Positions 16,513 to 26,820 of a DNA stretch of 64,000 nt are shown piece by piece. The translations under genes and the position numbers were made by a program. The notes under the pieces are model-generated. The model was not told where the DNA came from and searched no databases. It saw only the letters and a list, made by a program, of their open reading frames with translations. Location: contig AP027304.1 in assembly GCA_036322835.1 (NCBI GenBank), positions 3,658,001 to 3,722,000 of the forward strand, in the 5' to 3' direction. The DNA comes from Tenuifilaceae bacterium CYCD (GTDB lineage: Bacteria; Bacteroidota; Bacteroidia; Bacteroidales; Tenuifilaceae). Numbering within the stretch: the stretch's first letter is position 1; each line of letters starts with the position of its first letter.

Positions 16513-19500
16513 TTATTTTGATTTATCGGGTGCTTGAGGAATTGCGGGTAATGGCTTGTAATCCTTGAGTTGCTCCTTAATAATCTCAATGGCCTTGCTG
16601 AGCTGATCGTCGATTCCCATGTACTCCTTGTAAGGATCGTTATCGATATAAATATCTGGATCAACACCATGACCCTCAATAATCCAATTGCTGGTATCGC
16701 TGCTGAAACTTGCAAATTCTGGCTTACGCAAATCGCCTCCGTCAACAAATGGTAACGAACCCGAAATACCTACAACGCCACCCCATGAACGAGTACCAAT
16801 GGTTGTACCAATGCCCAACCGTTTAAATCCATAGGGGAATAAATCACCATCAGAAGCGGAATAGCGATCCAAAAGCAACACTTTAGGTCCGTAATGGGTT
16901 TCCTGTGGAATTGGATTTGCATAAAGATTTCCTCTACGCATGGTTTGTCGATATACCTCTCTATTAAGACGTTCAAGAATCATTGGCGAAACATTCCCGC
17001 CGCCATTACCTCTATCATCAATAATTAATCCCTTTTTAGTTAACTGTGGATAGAAATACTTAACAAACTCGTTAAGTCCTTCCGATGCCATATCTGGAAT
17101 GTGAATGTAACCAATCTCGCCATTGGTTGCCTCGTTTACCTTTTGGATATTTGTTTGAACCCAATCGTAATAGTAAAGGCTTGCTTCATCAGCAATAGGA
17201 GTAACCAATACCTTACGACTTCCAGTCAACTCGGGTTTGCCGTTAACAACCAACTCTACCGTTTTTTGAGCCTTTCCAACAAGGGTTGAGTATATATCGC
17301 TAACATTCTGCAAGTTTTTTCCATCAACGGCTAAAATATAATCGCCAACACTCACATTAACCCCAACATCCTGCAATGGCGAACGCGTGGTTTTATCCCA
17401 ATTCTTCCCTTCAATTATTCTATCAATCTTAAAATATCCACTTGAATGTTTACTAATTTTTGCACCAAGCAAACCCATATTGATCCTTGCTGGCTCTGGT
17501 TTCTCGCCACTATTTACATATGCATGGCCTATGCTAAGTTCTCCAATCATCTCACCAATAATGTAAGTTAAATCGTTACGATGGTTAACATAAGGCAAAA
17601 GTGCCGCGTACTTATCGTGCATTGCATTCCAATCAACTCCGTGCATATTCTCCACGTAGAAGAAATCGCGCATCTGACGCCAACTTTCATCGAAAATCTG
17701 TTTCCATTCCTTGCGGTAATCAACCCACACCGTCATATTGCTCAAATCAACAGTCTTCTCTATATTCACCTTGGCTGTTGGCAAATCAATCACACTATAG
17801 TTATCGTTTTTTAAAACCAACATCTTTTTTCCATTCGATGAAATAGAGAACCTAAGCGATTCGGCCAATTCAACCTCCGATTTTTTCTTCAAGTCGAACA
17901 TCTTGGCAGAAGCAACTCCTCTACGAGCTTTGGCCTGATTGTAATATATTTTCCCATCAATACAGTAAAGGTTACCATAGTACGCAGCATCAATTGGTAA
18001 TGCTACGGTACGTGATAGAATCCCATCGAAATCAATTTTAACGCTTACAGCTGGTTTTGCGTCCTTTTTAGAATCTTCAACGGGCTTTCCATTCTGTTTG
18101 GAATCAGCCTGTTTTTCCTGATCTGTTTTTTTGTCAAACGTTACTTCATTATTCTCGGGGGCAAATGGCGATGGAGTATCCTTCGAAAGCATAATCATGT
18201 AAATCTTGCTCATTTCCTGATATGCATGGTTCCACTCGGTTTGGCTATAAATAGGGTTAAAATCCCTGTCGGAAACCAGAACGAGGTACTTTCCATCGTT
18301 GGAGAAAACTGCTTGCGATGATGAATACCAATTTTCGGTTACCTGGTTCTTTTGAGCATTTTCTATACTATAAACATAGATTACGTTGAATCGGTTGGCA
18401 TCCTGTGCCGAATAAGTAATCCATTTGCTATCGGGCGACCAGTTAAAGCTGAAAATTTGGCCATAAGCATTTTTATCAACCAGAGTCACCTTTTTAGTAT
18501 CGATATCAACATACTGCAAGCGACTTAGGCGATCGTTAAATAGTATCTTTTTGCTATCGGGAGCCCACTTAATATCGAAAATGTAGTTATTTACACCATT
18601 GGTAACCTGCACGGGACTTGAGGATCCATCCTGTGCTTGAATATAAATTTCATACTCGCCCGATTTATCGGAAACATAGGCAATGTACTTGCCATCGGGC
18701 GACCACTCTGCATCGCGATCGTGCGCATCGGAACTTTGGGTTAAGTTGCGGGTAATTCCCTTCTCTGCAGGAACCGAGAAAATATCACCCCTGGCCGAGA
18801 ATACAACCCTTTCGCCATTTGGAGAAAGATTTCCGGAAAAAATTCGTTTGCTGGCATCCTTGTACTCTGGTCTGGCATAATCAAAATCATCATAAATAGT
18901 TACAGGTATTTTGGTGGAGGCCTTTGTAACTGCATCAAATCGATACAAAAAACCTCCATTCTCGAAAACAATTGAATTTCCTGAATAGGATGGAAATTTG
19001 ATATCATACTCGGTGAAGTTGGTAACCTTTTGGGTTGATCCGTTTTTTAGATTGTATGAAAAAAGGTTCATGGTTCTATCCCTATCGGAAATGAAGTAAA
19101 TCTCGTCTCCAATCCACATGGGGCAAATTTCCTGAGATACGGTTTTGGTGATATCTTTCACCTCCTTTGAGTCAAAATCGAAGATGTAAATATCGTCGGC
19201 CATTCCACCCTTATAGTATTTCCAGGTACGGAACTCGCGAAAAACCCTATTAAATGCCAACTTCTTACCATCGGCAGAGAATGAGCAAAAACCACCGCCC
19301 GATAGAGGCAACTCCTCCGACATTCCGCCATCAGCAGAAACCTTGAAAAGTGCACCAACAAAATCGTTGTAACTTTGCTTACGCGAACGGTAAACAATGT
19401 TTTTGCCATCGGGAGTCCATGCCATAACAATATTATTTGGACCCATCCGATCGGATACATCATCCCGGTTTAGAGTAGCCGTGTAGGTTAACCGCTTGGG

Positions 19501-19794
19501 CACGCCACCATCGGCAGGAATTGAAAAGATCTCAGTATTGCCATCGTACTGACCCGTAAAGGCAATAGTTTTGCCATCGGGCGAAAATTGTGGAAACATC
19601 TCGTATCCAACATGGTTGGTGAGTTTGCGGGCGATTCCACCTTCAATAGGCACAGTGTACAAGTCGCCTGCATACGAAAATACTACCTGACTACCATGTA
19701 TGGCAGGGAATCTCATTAATCTTGATTCCTGTGAGTTTGCCCCTAATGCAAAAAGTAAACACACAGAAAAAATTATACTCCACTCTTTTTTCAT
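16513..19794 (-). CDS. Tricorn-like S41-family peptidase with beta-propeller
   Basis: 1093 residues with a signal peptide (MKKEWSIIFSVCLLFALGANSQ). Residues about 30-560 are TolB/PD40 beta-propeller blades (repeated SPDGKxIAF or WSPDGKYIAYVSD-type strands). A Lys/Asp-rich linker near 560-600 is followed by a second beta region, a core domain with YVNHRNDLTYIIGEMIGEL, a PDZ domain at about 770-860 (VGDYILAVDGKNLQNV) and the S41 protease domain to 1060 (GLIIDDRGNGGGNVSP; nucleophile Ser in YSASDGDLFPYGF, near 981). This is the architecture of Tricorn protease and its Bacteroidota relatives, which degrade oligopeptides. Here the signal peptide places it in the periplasm. Own promoter and terminator suggest a single-gene unit. 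Confidence 0.9.
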   Translation of the reverse strand: MKKEWSIIFSVCLLFALGANSQESRLMRFPAIHGSQVVFSYAGDLYTVPIEGGIARKLTNHVGYEMFPQFSPDGKTIAFTGQYDGNTEIFSIPADGGVPKRLTYTATLNRDDVSDRMGPNNIVMAWTPDGKNIVYRSRKQSYNDFVGALFKVSADGGMSEELPLSGGGFCSFSADGKKLAFNRVFREFRTWKYYKGGMADDIYIFDFDSKEVKDITKTVSQEICPMWIGDEIYFISDRDRTMNLFSYNLKNGSTQKVTNFTEYDIKFPSYSGNSIVFENGGFLYRFDAVTKASTKIPVTIYDDFDYARPEYKDASKRIFSGNLSPNGERVVFSARGDIFSVPAEKGITRNLTQSSDAHDRDAEWSPDGKYIAYVSDKSGEYEIYIQAQDGSSSPVQVTNGVNNYIFDIKWAPDSKKILFNDRLSRLQYVDIDTKKVTLVDKNAYGQIFSFNWSPDSKWITYSAQDANRFNVIYVYSIENAQKNQVTENWYSSSQAVFSNDGKYLVLVSDRDFNPIYSQTEWNHAYQEMSKIYMIMLSKDTPSPFAPENNEVTFDKKTDQEKQADSKQNGKPVEDSKKDAKPAVSVKIDFDGILSRTVALPIDAAYYGNLYCIDGKIYYNQAKARRGVASAKMFDLKKKSEVELAESLRFSISSNGKKMLVLKNDNYSVIDLPTAKVNIEKTVDLSNMTVWVDYRKEWKQIFDESWRQMRDFFYVENMHGVDWNAMHDKYAALLPYVNHRNDLTYIIGEMIGELSIGHAYVNSGEKPEPARINMGLLGAKISKHSSGYFKIDRIIEGKNWDKTTRSPLQDVGVNVSVGDYILAVDGKNLQNVSDIYSTLVGKAQKTVELVVNGKPELTGSRKVLVTPIADEASLYYYDWVQTNIQKVNEATNGEIGYIHIPDMASEGLNEFVKYFYPQLTKKGLIIDDRGNGGGNVSPMILERLNREVYRQTMRRGNLYANPIPQETHYGPKVLLLDRYSASDGDLFPYGFKRLGIGTTIGTRSWGGVVGISGSLPFVDGGDLRKPEFASFSSDTSNWIIEGHGVDPDIYIDNDPYKEYMGIDDQLSKAIEIIKEQLKDYKPLPAIPQAPDKSK

Positions 19795-19990
19795 ATCAAG
19801 ATAATTTTGTTAGTTGGTTTATTTAAGTGATTAAAGTTCGCGAAAATTTAGATACAAAAAACCATGTTTAGTTTAATGAATATCGTTATCGATATTAACA
19901 AAGTTACTGCACTATATAGAATTTTGATAACATTCTCATTTTTGTTGGCTAAAACCTATAAAAATCATAGGTTATAAAATAAAACACTAC

Positions 19991-19998
19991 TACTTTTG
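19991..19998 (+). promoter_or_regulatory. -7 promoter element (TACTTTTG)
   Basis: Exact TAnnTTTG match 34 nt before the GH3 fusion gene. The expected -33 TTTG is not clear in the AT-rich upstream sequence. Confidence 0.4.
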
Positions 19999-20032
19999 TT
20001 AACCTAATTCCATTTCCGAATCTATCGTTTTT

Positions 20033-23000
20033 ATGAAATACAATAGAATAGTAATTTTAGCAATAGTCTTCGTTTTATTTTTCAGTACAGTTCAGGCTAA
20101 TAAACGAAATTTTACCACCTCAAGTCAGGATACTCTAAAACAGGTGTCGTGGGTTGACTCAATAATGCAGCAATTAACGCTTCGCGACAAAATAGGACAA
20201 CTTTTTATGGTTGCGGCATACTCCAACCGCGACAATACTCATATACAAGAAATTGCCGATTTAGTAAAAAACCAGCATATTGGAGGATTGATTTTTTTTC
20301 AGGGAGGTCCAGTTCGGCAAGCGTTACAAACCAACTACTACCAATCACTAGCAAAAATCCCAATGCTGATATCAATGGATGCAGAATGGGGTCCAGGAAT
20401 GCGATTGGACAGCACATTCTCATACCCTAGGCAGATGATGCTTGGCGCAAGTGCCGATTCGTTGCTAGTTTACCAGATGGGATGCGACATAGCCCGTCAG
20501 CTCAAACGGTTGGGGGTTCATATTAACTTTGCCCCTGTTGTTGATATCAACAGTAATCCTCAAAATCCAGTAATCAATACCCGCTCATTCGGCGAAAATA
20601 GAGACCGAGTTGTAAAGTTTGGACTAGCCTACATGGCCGGACTGCAGGATAACGGACTTATTGCGTGCGCAAAACATTTCCCAGGCCACGGCGACACCTA
20701 CGAGGATTCTCATGTTGCATTGCCTACTGTATCGCACACGCTAGAGAGGCTCGACTCAATAGAGACATATCCATTTAAGCAGTTAGTAAAAGGGGGGCTA
20801 AACAGCATTATGGTGGCACATCTTAGAGTCCCAGCACTAGAGAGTGATTCGCTAAAACCATCAAGCATTTCATCGCATATCATCAACAATATTCTAATTA
20901 ACGAAATTGGCTTTAAGGGATTGATTTTTACCGATGCGCTTAACATGAAAGGCATTGCAAACTACTACGATGCTGTAGAAATAAACGTGCTAGCACTTAA
21001 AGCGGGCAACGATATTCTACTGTTCCCCTCTAAGGTAAAGGAATCGATTGATAAAATTGAGAGCCTGATTAAAAGTGGCGATATATCAGAGAATGATATA
21101 AACCAAAAGTGTCGCAAAGTGCTCATGGCAAAATACTACGTTGGTTTGAATAGCTATAGCCCCATTGACACAGCAAATCTTTACAAGGATCTAAACACAA
21201 TTTCATCGCAAGTCCTCCGTCGAAAAATTATTGCCAACTCGCTAACAGTTGTCTCCAACAATAACATTCTGCCTTTGAAAGGTTTAGATACTCTTAAAAT
21301 TGCATACCTTGAGATTGGCACAAACAAGGGTGATGCTTTCAGGGAACAACTGGAACTCTACTCTCCAATATCTACATTTACCATTAATCCAGAATCGAGT
21401 GTTGCAGAATACGACTCACTGCTATTTGCGCTTGAGCCCTATAACCTTATAATTGTGGGGTACCATGCTGCCGACATCCGATTTAGTAAAAGCTATGGTA
21501 TTACCTATCAAGCGGCAAACTTATTATTCGACTTGGCTTTCCGCAAGAAAGTTATCCTCGACTACTTTGGAACACCTTACTCCATAGGCAAATTCTTTAA
21601 TCCACAATCGTTCTCGTCAATCATAATTTCGTACGATAACTCCTATGATGCCCAAAACCTTTCAGCCCAGCTAATTTTTGGAGGAATTAGCGCAAAAGGG
21701 CAACTGCCCGTATCGGTTGTAAACTCATACACGTTGGGAACAGGGAATCAGATCAGTGGTGGTAAAAGGCTCTCGTACATGCTTCCCGAAGAAATAGGAA
21801 TTGACTCCAAATTTTTACAAAAGGTTGATTCTATTGCCTACGATGCCATTCAAAAAGGTGTAACGCCAGGTATGCAGATCCTAGCTGCTAAGGATGGCGT
21901 TGTATTCTTCAATAAAAGTTTTGGAAAGCCAACCTATTCCTCGCAGGAAAATGTTGATATTCGAATGCTTTACGATATTGCATCGGTGACTAAAGTAACG
22001 GCAACGCTACCAGTTTTAATGAAGCTTTACGATGACAGTAAAATCACACTTTCATCTACGTTGGGTATGTTCACCAAACTCGATAGTTACACCGATAAAT
22101 CCGCCATAACCATCAAGGATTTACTCTTACATCAATCGGGGCTCCAACCATGGATTCCCTTTTATTTAAAAACATTATCAACATTAGTTCCCAATACCCA
22201 AGTTGCACAGGAAACACTAAGTGGAGATTACCCTTTCAAGGTTTCAGAAAAAGCCTACTTACACAAGTATGTGGCTCCAAGCACAAGGTACTATAGTTCC
22301 AAATGGTCCTTTAACTTCCCCTTAAAATGTGCCGAAAATATTTACTCCTGCGAAGGAATTAAGGATACTCTTTTCAACATTATTAATTCGTCAAAACTAC
22401 AGGATGCAGGAAAATATCGATACAGCGATTTAGGATTTCTATACCTCCAACGCGTTGTGGAAAATATCTCAAATAAAGGCCTCGATGAACTTGCTGACAG
22501 TATTTTCTACAAGAAACTAGGGATGAACTACACATTATTTCAACCAACCAATAGGTTCGATAAGGAAAGGATTGTGCCTACAGAATACGACTTAACTTTT
22601 CGAAAACAACTGGTTTGGGGCAACGTACACGATCCTGCTGCAGCAATGATAGGTGGAGTGGCTGGTCATGCTGGAGTTTTTTCCAACGCAAACGATTTGG
22701 CAAAACTAATGCAGATGTACCTTCGAGGAGGATTATACGGAGATGAAAGATACCTAAAAACTGAAACGATATCTAATTTTACTAATACACCTAACGGAAA
22801 TAATGGTAACCGAAGAGCTTTAGGATTCGACAAGCCTTCCCCAAAAGGAGAACCCTCACCTGCTGGCGATTTAGCATCGCCGAAAAGTTTCGGGCATACA
22901 GGGTTTACAGGAACTGTTGTTTGGGCTGATCCTGAAACTGGATTAATTTACATATTCCTTTCCAACAGGGTATATCCCGATGCTAACAATACCAAGTTAG

Positions 23001-23059
23001 CAGGCATGAACATCAGAACGAAAATTCACGACATATTCTACAAAGCAATTGGGCAATAA
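20033..23059 (+). CDS. GH3 N-acetylglucosaminidase (NagZ-like) fused to a class C beta-lactamase-type serine hydrolase
   Basis: 1008 residues with a signal peptide. The first ~380 residues are a glycoside hydrolase family 3 catalytic domain: KHFPGHGDTYEDSH near 213, the NagZ-type His/Asp acid-base loop, and FTDALNMKGI near 301 with the nucleophile Asp. Residues about 390-570 form the GH3 C-terminal alpha/beta domain. Residues about 590-1005 are a serine hydrolase of the beta-lactamase/DD-peptidase clan: SVTK near 650 (SxxK), YSD near 796 in the YxN place, and HTG near 955 in the KTG place. The combination suggests one periplasmic enzyme that removes GlcNAc and acts on the adjoining peptide or ester of muropeptides. 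This fusion is known in Bacteroidota; the actual substrate of the second domain is inferred. Confidence 0.88.
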   Translation: MKYNRIVILAIVFVLFFSTVQANKRNFTTSSQDTLKQVSWVDSIMQQLTLRDKIGQLFMVAAYSNRDNTHIQEIADLVKNQHIGGLIFFQGGPVRQALQTNYYQSLAKIPMLISMDAEWGPGMRLDSTFSYPRQMMLGASADSLLVYQMGCDIARQLKRLGVHINFAPVVDINSNPQNPVINTRSFGENRDRVVKFGLAYMAGLQDNGLIACAKHFPGHGDTYEDSHVALPTVSHTLERLDSIETYPFKQLVKGGLNSIMVAHLRVPALESDSLKPSSISSHIINNILINEIGFKGLIFTDALNMKGIANYYDAVEINVLALKAGNDILLFPSKVKESIDKIESLIKSGDISENDINQKCRKVLMAKYYVGLNSYSPIDTANLYKDLNTISSQVLRRKIIANSLTVVSNNNILPLKGLDTLKIAYLEIGTNKGDAFREQLELYSPISTFTINPESSVAEYDSLLFALEPYNLIIVGYHAADIRFSKSYGITYQAANLLFDLAFRKKVILDYFGTPYSIGKFFNPQSFSSIIISYDNSYDAQNLSAQLIFGGISAKGQLPVSVVNSYTLGTGNQISGGKRLSYMLPEEIGIDSKFLQKVDSIAYDAIQKGVTPGMQILAAKDGVVFFNKSFGKPTYSSQENVDIRMLYDIASVTKVTATLPVLMKLYDDSKITLSSTLGMFTKLDSYTDKSAITIKDLLLHQSGLQPWIPFYLKTLSTLVPNTQVAQETLSGDYPFKVSEKAYLHKYVAPSTRYYSSKWSFNFPLKCAENIYSCEGIKDTLFNIINSSKLQDAGKYRYSDLGFLYLQRVVENISNKGLDELADSIFYKKLGMNYTLFQPTNRFDKERIVPTEYDLTFRKQLVWGNVHDPAAAMIGGVAGHAGVFSNANDLAKLMQMYLRGGLYGDERYLKTETISNFTNTPNGNNGNRRALGFDKPSPKGEPSPAGDLASPKSFGHTGFTGTVVWADPETGLIYIFLSNRVYPDANNTKLAGMNIRTKIHDIFYKAIGQ

Positions 23060-23406
23060 TGCAATACAGCAATTAGGCTATTCCATAATGTAACGATTTG
23101 AGATTAAAGCATTGGTCTGTGTAAAACCAACCATTCGTTGTTATTTGCATTCCTCTTGAATTAAACAATTCCAACAGTCCATTCATCGTTTATGCCCGTC
23201 GTTTCTTTAAATGCAAATAATTTTGCACCCCATCCTTTTTTTTTGTAATTTACCTTGATGACTTCATTCACTTGTTTGCATAATCAAAACATGTTGTTTA
23301 GCAGTGTTGAACAACTATTAAATACATGAGATTTTTCGTGTACAAACTAATCAAGAGAAATTAACTTTGCTGCAATTGATATAAACAACTTAAAACACTA
23401 TAAATT
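23060..23406. other. Gene-free leader region upstream of the methylmalonyl-CoA operon
   Basis: This 347-nt stretch has no convincing ORF. It contains an 11-bp inverted repeat (TTATTTGCATT at 23141-23151 and its complement at 23210-23220), a -7-like TAATTTTG at 23218-23225, and a run of nine T at about 23238. I do not see a recognisable riboswitch core; a B12 or other leader RNA cannot be excluded by eye. Confidence 0.4.
23362..23369 (+). promoter_or_regulatory. -7 promoter element (TAACTTTG) of the mce-mmd operon
   Basis: Exact TAnnTTTG match 37 nt before the epimerase ATG. A TTTTCG at 23333-23338 lies somewhat far for a -33 box. Confidence 0.45.
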
Positions 23407-23817
23407 ATGAGCATAACACATATCGAACACATTGGTATTGCTGTAAAAAATTTACAGGATGCTATTCCTTTTTACGAAAACATGCTTGGTCTTAAATGCT
23501 ACAACATTGAAGAAGTAAAAGACCAAAAGGTGAAAACGGCTTTCTTCATGGTTGGACAAACCAAAATTGAACTTTTAGAATCAACAGATCCTGAAGGCCC
23601 TATTGGCAAATTTATCGAGAAAAAAGGTGAAGGAATTCATCATATCGCATTTGCAGTAAAAGGCATCGAGGATCAACTAAAAAGCATGGAAGAAAAAGGT
23701 GTTACGCTCATCGATAAAACGCCTCGTAAAGGTGCTGAAGGTTTAGACATAGCATTTCTTCACCCAAAATCTACCATTGGCGTCCTTACCGAGCTTTGCG
23801 AAGACAAAAACAAATAG
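23407..23817 (+). CDS. mce: Methylmalonyl-CoA epimerase
   Basis: 136 residues, the usual length. It has the two beta-alpha-beta-beta-beta units of the vicinal-oxygen-chelate fold, with metal ligands in [25 protein letters not shown] and the terminal GVLTELCED. It interconverts (R)- and (S)-methylmalonyl-CoA, linking methylmalonyl-CoA mutase to the decarboxylase encoded directly downstream. The carboxylase gene begins 29 nt later, and the five genes to 27984 are close together on one strand, so they should form one operon for propionate formation from succinate. Confidence 0.93.
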   Translation: MSITHIEHIGIAVKNLQDAIPFYENMLGLKCYNIEEVKDQKVKTAFFMVGQTKIELLESTDPEGPIGKFIEKKGEGIHHIAFAVKGIEDQLKSMEEKGVTLIDKTPRKGAEGLDIAFLHPKSTIGVLTELCEDKNK

Positions 23818-23846
23818 TATTACCCATATCCAAACACACATATTAT

Positions 23847-25409
23847 ATGAGCACTCAAGAACAAAAAATCAAAGAATTAATTGAATTACGTGAAAAAGCC
23901 AAATTGGGAGGCGGCGAAAAACGTATTGAATCGCAGCACAAAAAAGGCAAATTCACCGCTCGCGAACGTATCGAAATGCTTCTCGACGAAGGCAGTTTCG
24001 AGGAATTCGACATGTTTGTATCGCACCGTTGTATCGATTTCGGCCTGGAGAAAGAAACCTACCTTTCCGACGGTGTTGTTACCGGTTACGGTACAATCGA
24101 CGGTCGACTAGTGTACGTTTTCTCACAGGATTTCACCGTGTTTGGCGGTTCACTATCCGAGATGTTTGCAGCAAAAATCTGCAAGGTTATGGATATGGCC
24201 ATGAAGGTGGGTGCGCCTGTTATTGGAATAAACGATAGCGGTGGAGCACGTATTCAGGAAGGTGTAAAAAGTTTAGGCGGATATGCCGAAATTTTTGAAC
24301 GCAATATCCTTGCATCAGGAGTTATTCCTCAAATATCTGCAATTTTTGGTCCTTGCGCTGGCGGCGCTGTTTATTCACCAGCACTAACCGATTTCATTAT
24401 TATGTCGCGCAACACCAGCTACATGTTCGTAACTGGACCAAAGGTTGTTAAAACAGTAACTGGAGAAACAGTTACTTCCGAAGAACTTGGAGGAGCCAGC
24501 ATTCACTCTACAAAATCGGGTGTTGCTCACTTTGTATCCGACTCCGAGGAAGAGGGAATCATGCTTATTCGTAAACTATTAAGCTACCTACCTCAAAATA
24601 ACTTAGAGGAAACTCCAATATACCCAACTAACGATCCTATAGACAGGCTTGAGGATGCCCTTAACGAAATAATCCCCGATAGCGCTAATAAACCATACGA
24701 TGTAAAAGATGTAATTGGCGCTATAGTGGACAATGGAGAATACTTAGAGTTACAGCGTGACTACGCACCAAATATCGTTACCTGCTTTGCCCGTTTCAAC
24801 GGTCAATCGGTTGGTATCATTGCTAATCAACCAAAATATTTAGCAGGCGTACTCGATATTAACGCTTCGCGTAAAGCTGCTCGTTTTGTTCGTTTCTGCG
24901 ATGCTTTCAATATTCCAATTGTTACCTTAGTGGACGTCCCTGGCTTCTTACCCGGCACTGGACAAGAATACAACGGTATCATCATTCATGGTGCCAAACT
25001 TCTGTTCGCTTACGGCGAGGCTACTGTACCAAAAGTAACCATTGTACTCCGCAAAGCTTACGGTGGCGCTTACGATGTGATGAGTTCAAAACACCTACGT
25101 GGCGATATCAACTACGCTTGGCCAAGCGCTGAGATTGCCGTTATGGGACCCAAAGGCGCTATTGAAGTACTGCTAAGTCGGGAACTCGAAAGCATTGAGG
25201 ACGAAAAAGCAAAAGTTGAATTCTTATTCCGTAAGGAACAGGAGTACAAAGATAAATTTGCCAATCCTTACGTTGCGGCTAAGTTTGGTTATATCGATGA
25301 TGTTATAGAGCCTCGCAATACACGTTTCCGTATAATCAGAGCACTCCAATCGTTGGTAACCAAAAAGGATACAAATCCTCCCAAGAAACACTCAAACTTG
25401 CCATTATAA
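23847..25409 (+). CDS. mmdA: Methylmalonyl-CoA decarboxylase alpha subunit (carboxyltransferase)
   Basis: Start set at the ATG at 23847 ([19 protein letters not shown]), where the family normally begins; the longer frame overlaps mce and adds a non-conserved leader. 520 residues with two crotonase-fold halves: [33 protein letters not shown], the acyl-CoA-site motif [31 protein letters not shown], and in the second half [18 protein letters not shown] and [15 protein letters not shown]. It moves the carboxyl group of methylmalonyl-CoA to biotin. Propionyl-CoA carboxylase beta has the same fold, but the adjoining OadG-, biotin- and OadB-type genes favour the sodium-pump decarboxylase. Confidence 0.92.
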   Translation: MSTQEQKIKELIELREKAKLGGGEKRIESQHKKGKFTARERIEMLLDEGSFEEFDMFVSHRCIDFGLEKETYLSDGVVTGYGTIDGRLVYVFSQDFTVFGGSLSEMFAAKICKVMDMAMKVGAPVIGINDSGGARIQEGVKSLGGYAEIFERNILASGVIPQISAIFGPCAGGAVYSPALTDFIIMSRNTSYMFVTGPKVVKTVTGETVTSEELGGASIHSTKSGVAHFVSDSEEEGIMLIRKLLSYLPQNNLEETPIYPTNDPIDRLEDALNEIIPDSANKPYDVKDVIGAIVDNGEYLELQRDYAPNIVTCFARFNGQSVGIIANQPKYLAGVLDINASRKAARFVRFCDAFNIPIVTLVDVPGFLPGTGQEYNGIIIHGAKLLFAYGEATVPKVTIVLRKAYGGAYDVMSSKHLRGDINYAWPSAEIAVMGPKGAIEVLLSRELESIEDEKAKVEFLFRKEQEYKDKFANPYVAAKFGYIDDVIEPRNTRFRIIRALQSLVTKKDTNPPKKHSNLPL

Positions 25410-25419
25410 TCCGCAAATA

Positions 25420-26331
25420 ATGATGAGAAGATTAATTTTTACTATGGCGTTTGTTGGTGGAATGTTAGCATCTATCAATACTATCAATGCTCAAAGCATA
25501 AATGATTTGCGCATTAATGAGGTGATGCTATTCAATACAACAAACTATATTGATAACTTCGGCCAAAGAGGAGCTTGGATCGAAATAATGAATATGGGCT
25601 ATAACTCAGTTAATATTGCGAACTGCTACTTAACAAACGATTTGGATGAGCCTAAAAAATATCAAATTCCTAAAGGCGATCCGCTGTCCCTAATTCCGTT
25701 ACGTCAATTTGTTGTTTTCTTTGCCGACAATAAGACCGAACACGGTACGCTTCATCTGAATTTCTCGCTCGATAGCACCCATCGCTTTATTGCGCTAATT
25801 AGTCCTAATGGTAAAACCATAATAGACAGCGTAACGATTCCTATTCTTGCTTTAAATCAAGTATACAATAGAGTTCCTGATGGAAGTGATAATTGGACTA
25901 TCGGTAAATCCACCACACCAAAAGCCACAAACAACGTTGGAGTTGCGGAAGTTACCGCAGGAGAACGTTTCTTGCGATTTGATCCTGTTGGAATTATCAT
26001 GGCTATAATTGCTATGAGCGTTGTGTTTATTGCTTTGATAGTTCTTTACAGAATCTTTAAGGCAATAGGAAAAACAAACCAGAAAGCAGCGAAACGCAAA
26101 GTGGAAAAAGCAGAAAGAGGCAAAGAACAAGTTGCTGAGGAAGAAATATCCGGGGAAGTTTTTGCGGCTATTTCAACGGCTCTGTACCTATATGAAACAG
26201 AGAAACACGATCAAGAATCATCAATCATCACAATCCAGAGGGTATCGCGCCTATATTCGCCATGGAGTTCTAAAATCTATGGGCTGCGCCAAATCCCCAG
26301 CCGTATGGTATCACATCAACAAAAAAAATAA
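25420..26331 (+). CDS. Lamin-tail domain fused to OadG-like subunit of the sodium-pump decarboxylase
   Basis: 303 residues. A signal peptide (MMRRLIFTMAFVGGMLASINTINAQ) is followed by a lamin-tail-type beta domain at about 27-160 (LRINEVMLFNTTNYIDNFGQRGAWIEIMN in pattern, ending VYNRVPDGSDNWTIG). A single membrane helix at about 188-213 and a charged cytoplasmic segment (KAAKRKVEKAERGKEQ) lead to a short C-terminal helix region EVFAAISTALYLYE, which is the OadG/MmdD-type assembly segment. OadG normally is only about 80-100 residues and anchors the decarboxylase complex. The extra exported domain is an addition seen in Bacteroidota. It lies 10 nt after mmdA. Confidence 0.8.
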   Translation: MMRRLIFTMAFVGGMLASINTINAQSINDLRINEVMLFNTTNYIDNFGQRGAWIEIMNMGYNSVNIANCYLTNDLDEPKKYQIPKGDPLSLIPLRQFVVFFADNKTEHGTLHLNFSLDSTHRFIALISPNGKTIIDSVTIPILALNQVYNRVPDGSDNWTIGKSTTPKATNNVGVAEVTAGERFLRFDPVGIIMAIIAMSVVFIALIVLYRIFKAIGKTNQKAAKRKVEKAERGKEQVAEEEISGEVFAAISTALYLYETEKHDQESSIITIQRVSRLYSPWSSKIYGLRQIPSRMVSHQQKK

Positions 26332-26380
26332 AAGAGTTGATGATTTATAAAGTTGAAGAACAAAATTAAAATTTACACGA

Positions 26381-26818
26381 ATGAAAGATTTTAAGTTCAA
26401 AATAAGTGGCAATGAATACTCCGTTCACATTGCCAATGTAGAAGGAAATATGGCCGAAGTAGAGGTAAATGGAACTCCATACAAAGTTGAATTGGACAAA
26501 GAGCTAAAACAAACAAAAACTCCAAAACTAGTTCGCCCAGAGGCCGTTCCAACAACCGATTCTCACCCCTCAGTTGCCAAAACTGTTAGTCCGGGTGTTG
26601 CCACATCAGGCTCCATAAAAACTCCACTTCCCGGCGTTATCCTTGATGTTCATGTTAAACCAGGAGATACCGTAAAGGTAGGCCAACGTTTAATTGTACT
26701 GGAAGCCATGAAAATGGAAAATAACATCGATTCCGATAAAGAAGGTAAAGTAATTGATGTTAAGGTTCACAAAGGCGATTCTGTTCTGGAAGGTGATGTA
26801 CTAATAATTATCGGGTAG
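26381..26818 (+). CDS. mmdC: Biotin carboxyl carrier subunit of methylmalonyl-CoA decarboxylase
   Basis: 145 residues. The N-terminal part (MKDFKFKISGNEYSVHIANVEGN) is the usual leader domain, a Thr/Pro/Val-rich flexible linker runs from about 45 to 78, and the C-terminal 70 residues form the biotinyl domain with the biotin-accepting Lys in LEAMKMENN. The swinging biotin carries CO2 from the MmdA active site to the membrane MmdB subunit. The next gene begins 2 nt after its stop codon. Confidence 0.93.
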   Translation: MKDFKFKISGNEYSVHIANVEGNMAEVEVNGTPYKVELDKELKQTKTPKLVRPEAVPTTDSHPSVAKTVSPGVATSGSIKTPLPGVILDVHVKPGDTVKVGQRLIVLEAMKMENNIDSDKEGKVIDVKVHKGDSVLEGDVLIIIG

Positions 26819-26820
26819 TT

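Noticed and set aside
23060-23406. Cobalamin riboswitch before mce
   Set aside because: No B12-box-like conserved core was recognised; only a short inverted repeat is present.
23796-23846. Longer N terminus of the carboxylase alpha subunit
   Set aside because: The extra residues overlap mce and are not family-like; MSTQEQK at 23847 is the normal start.
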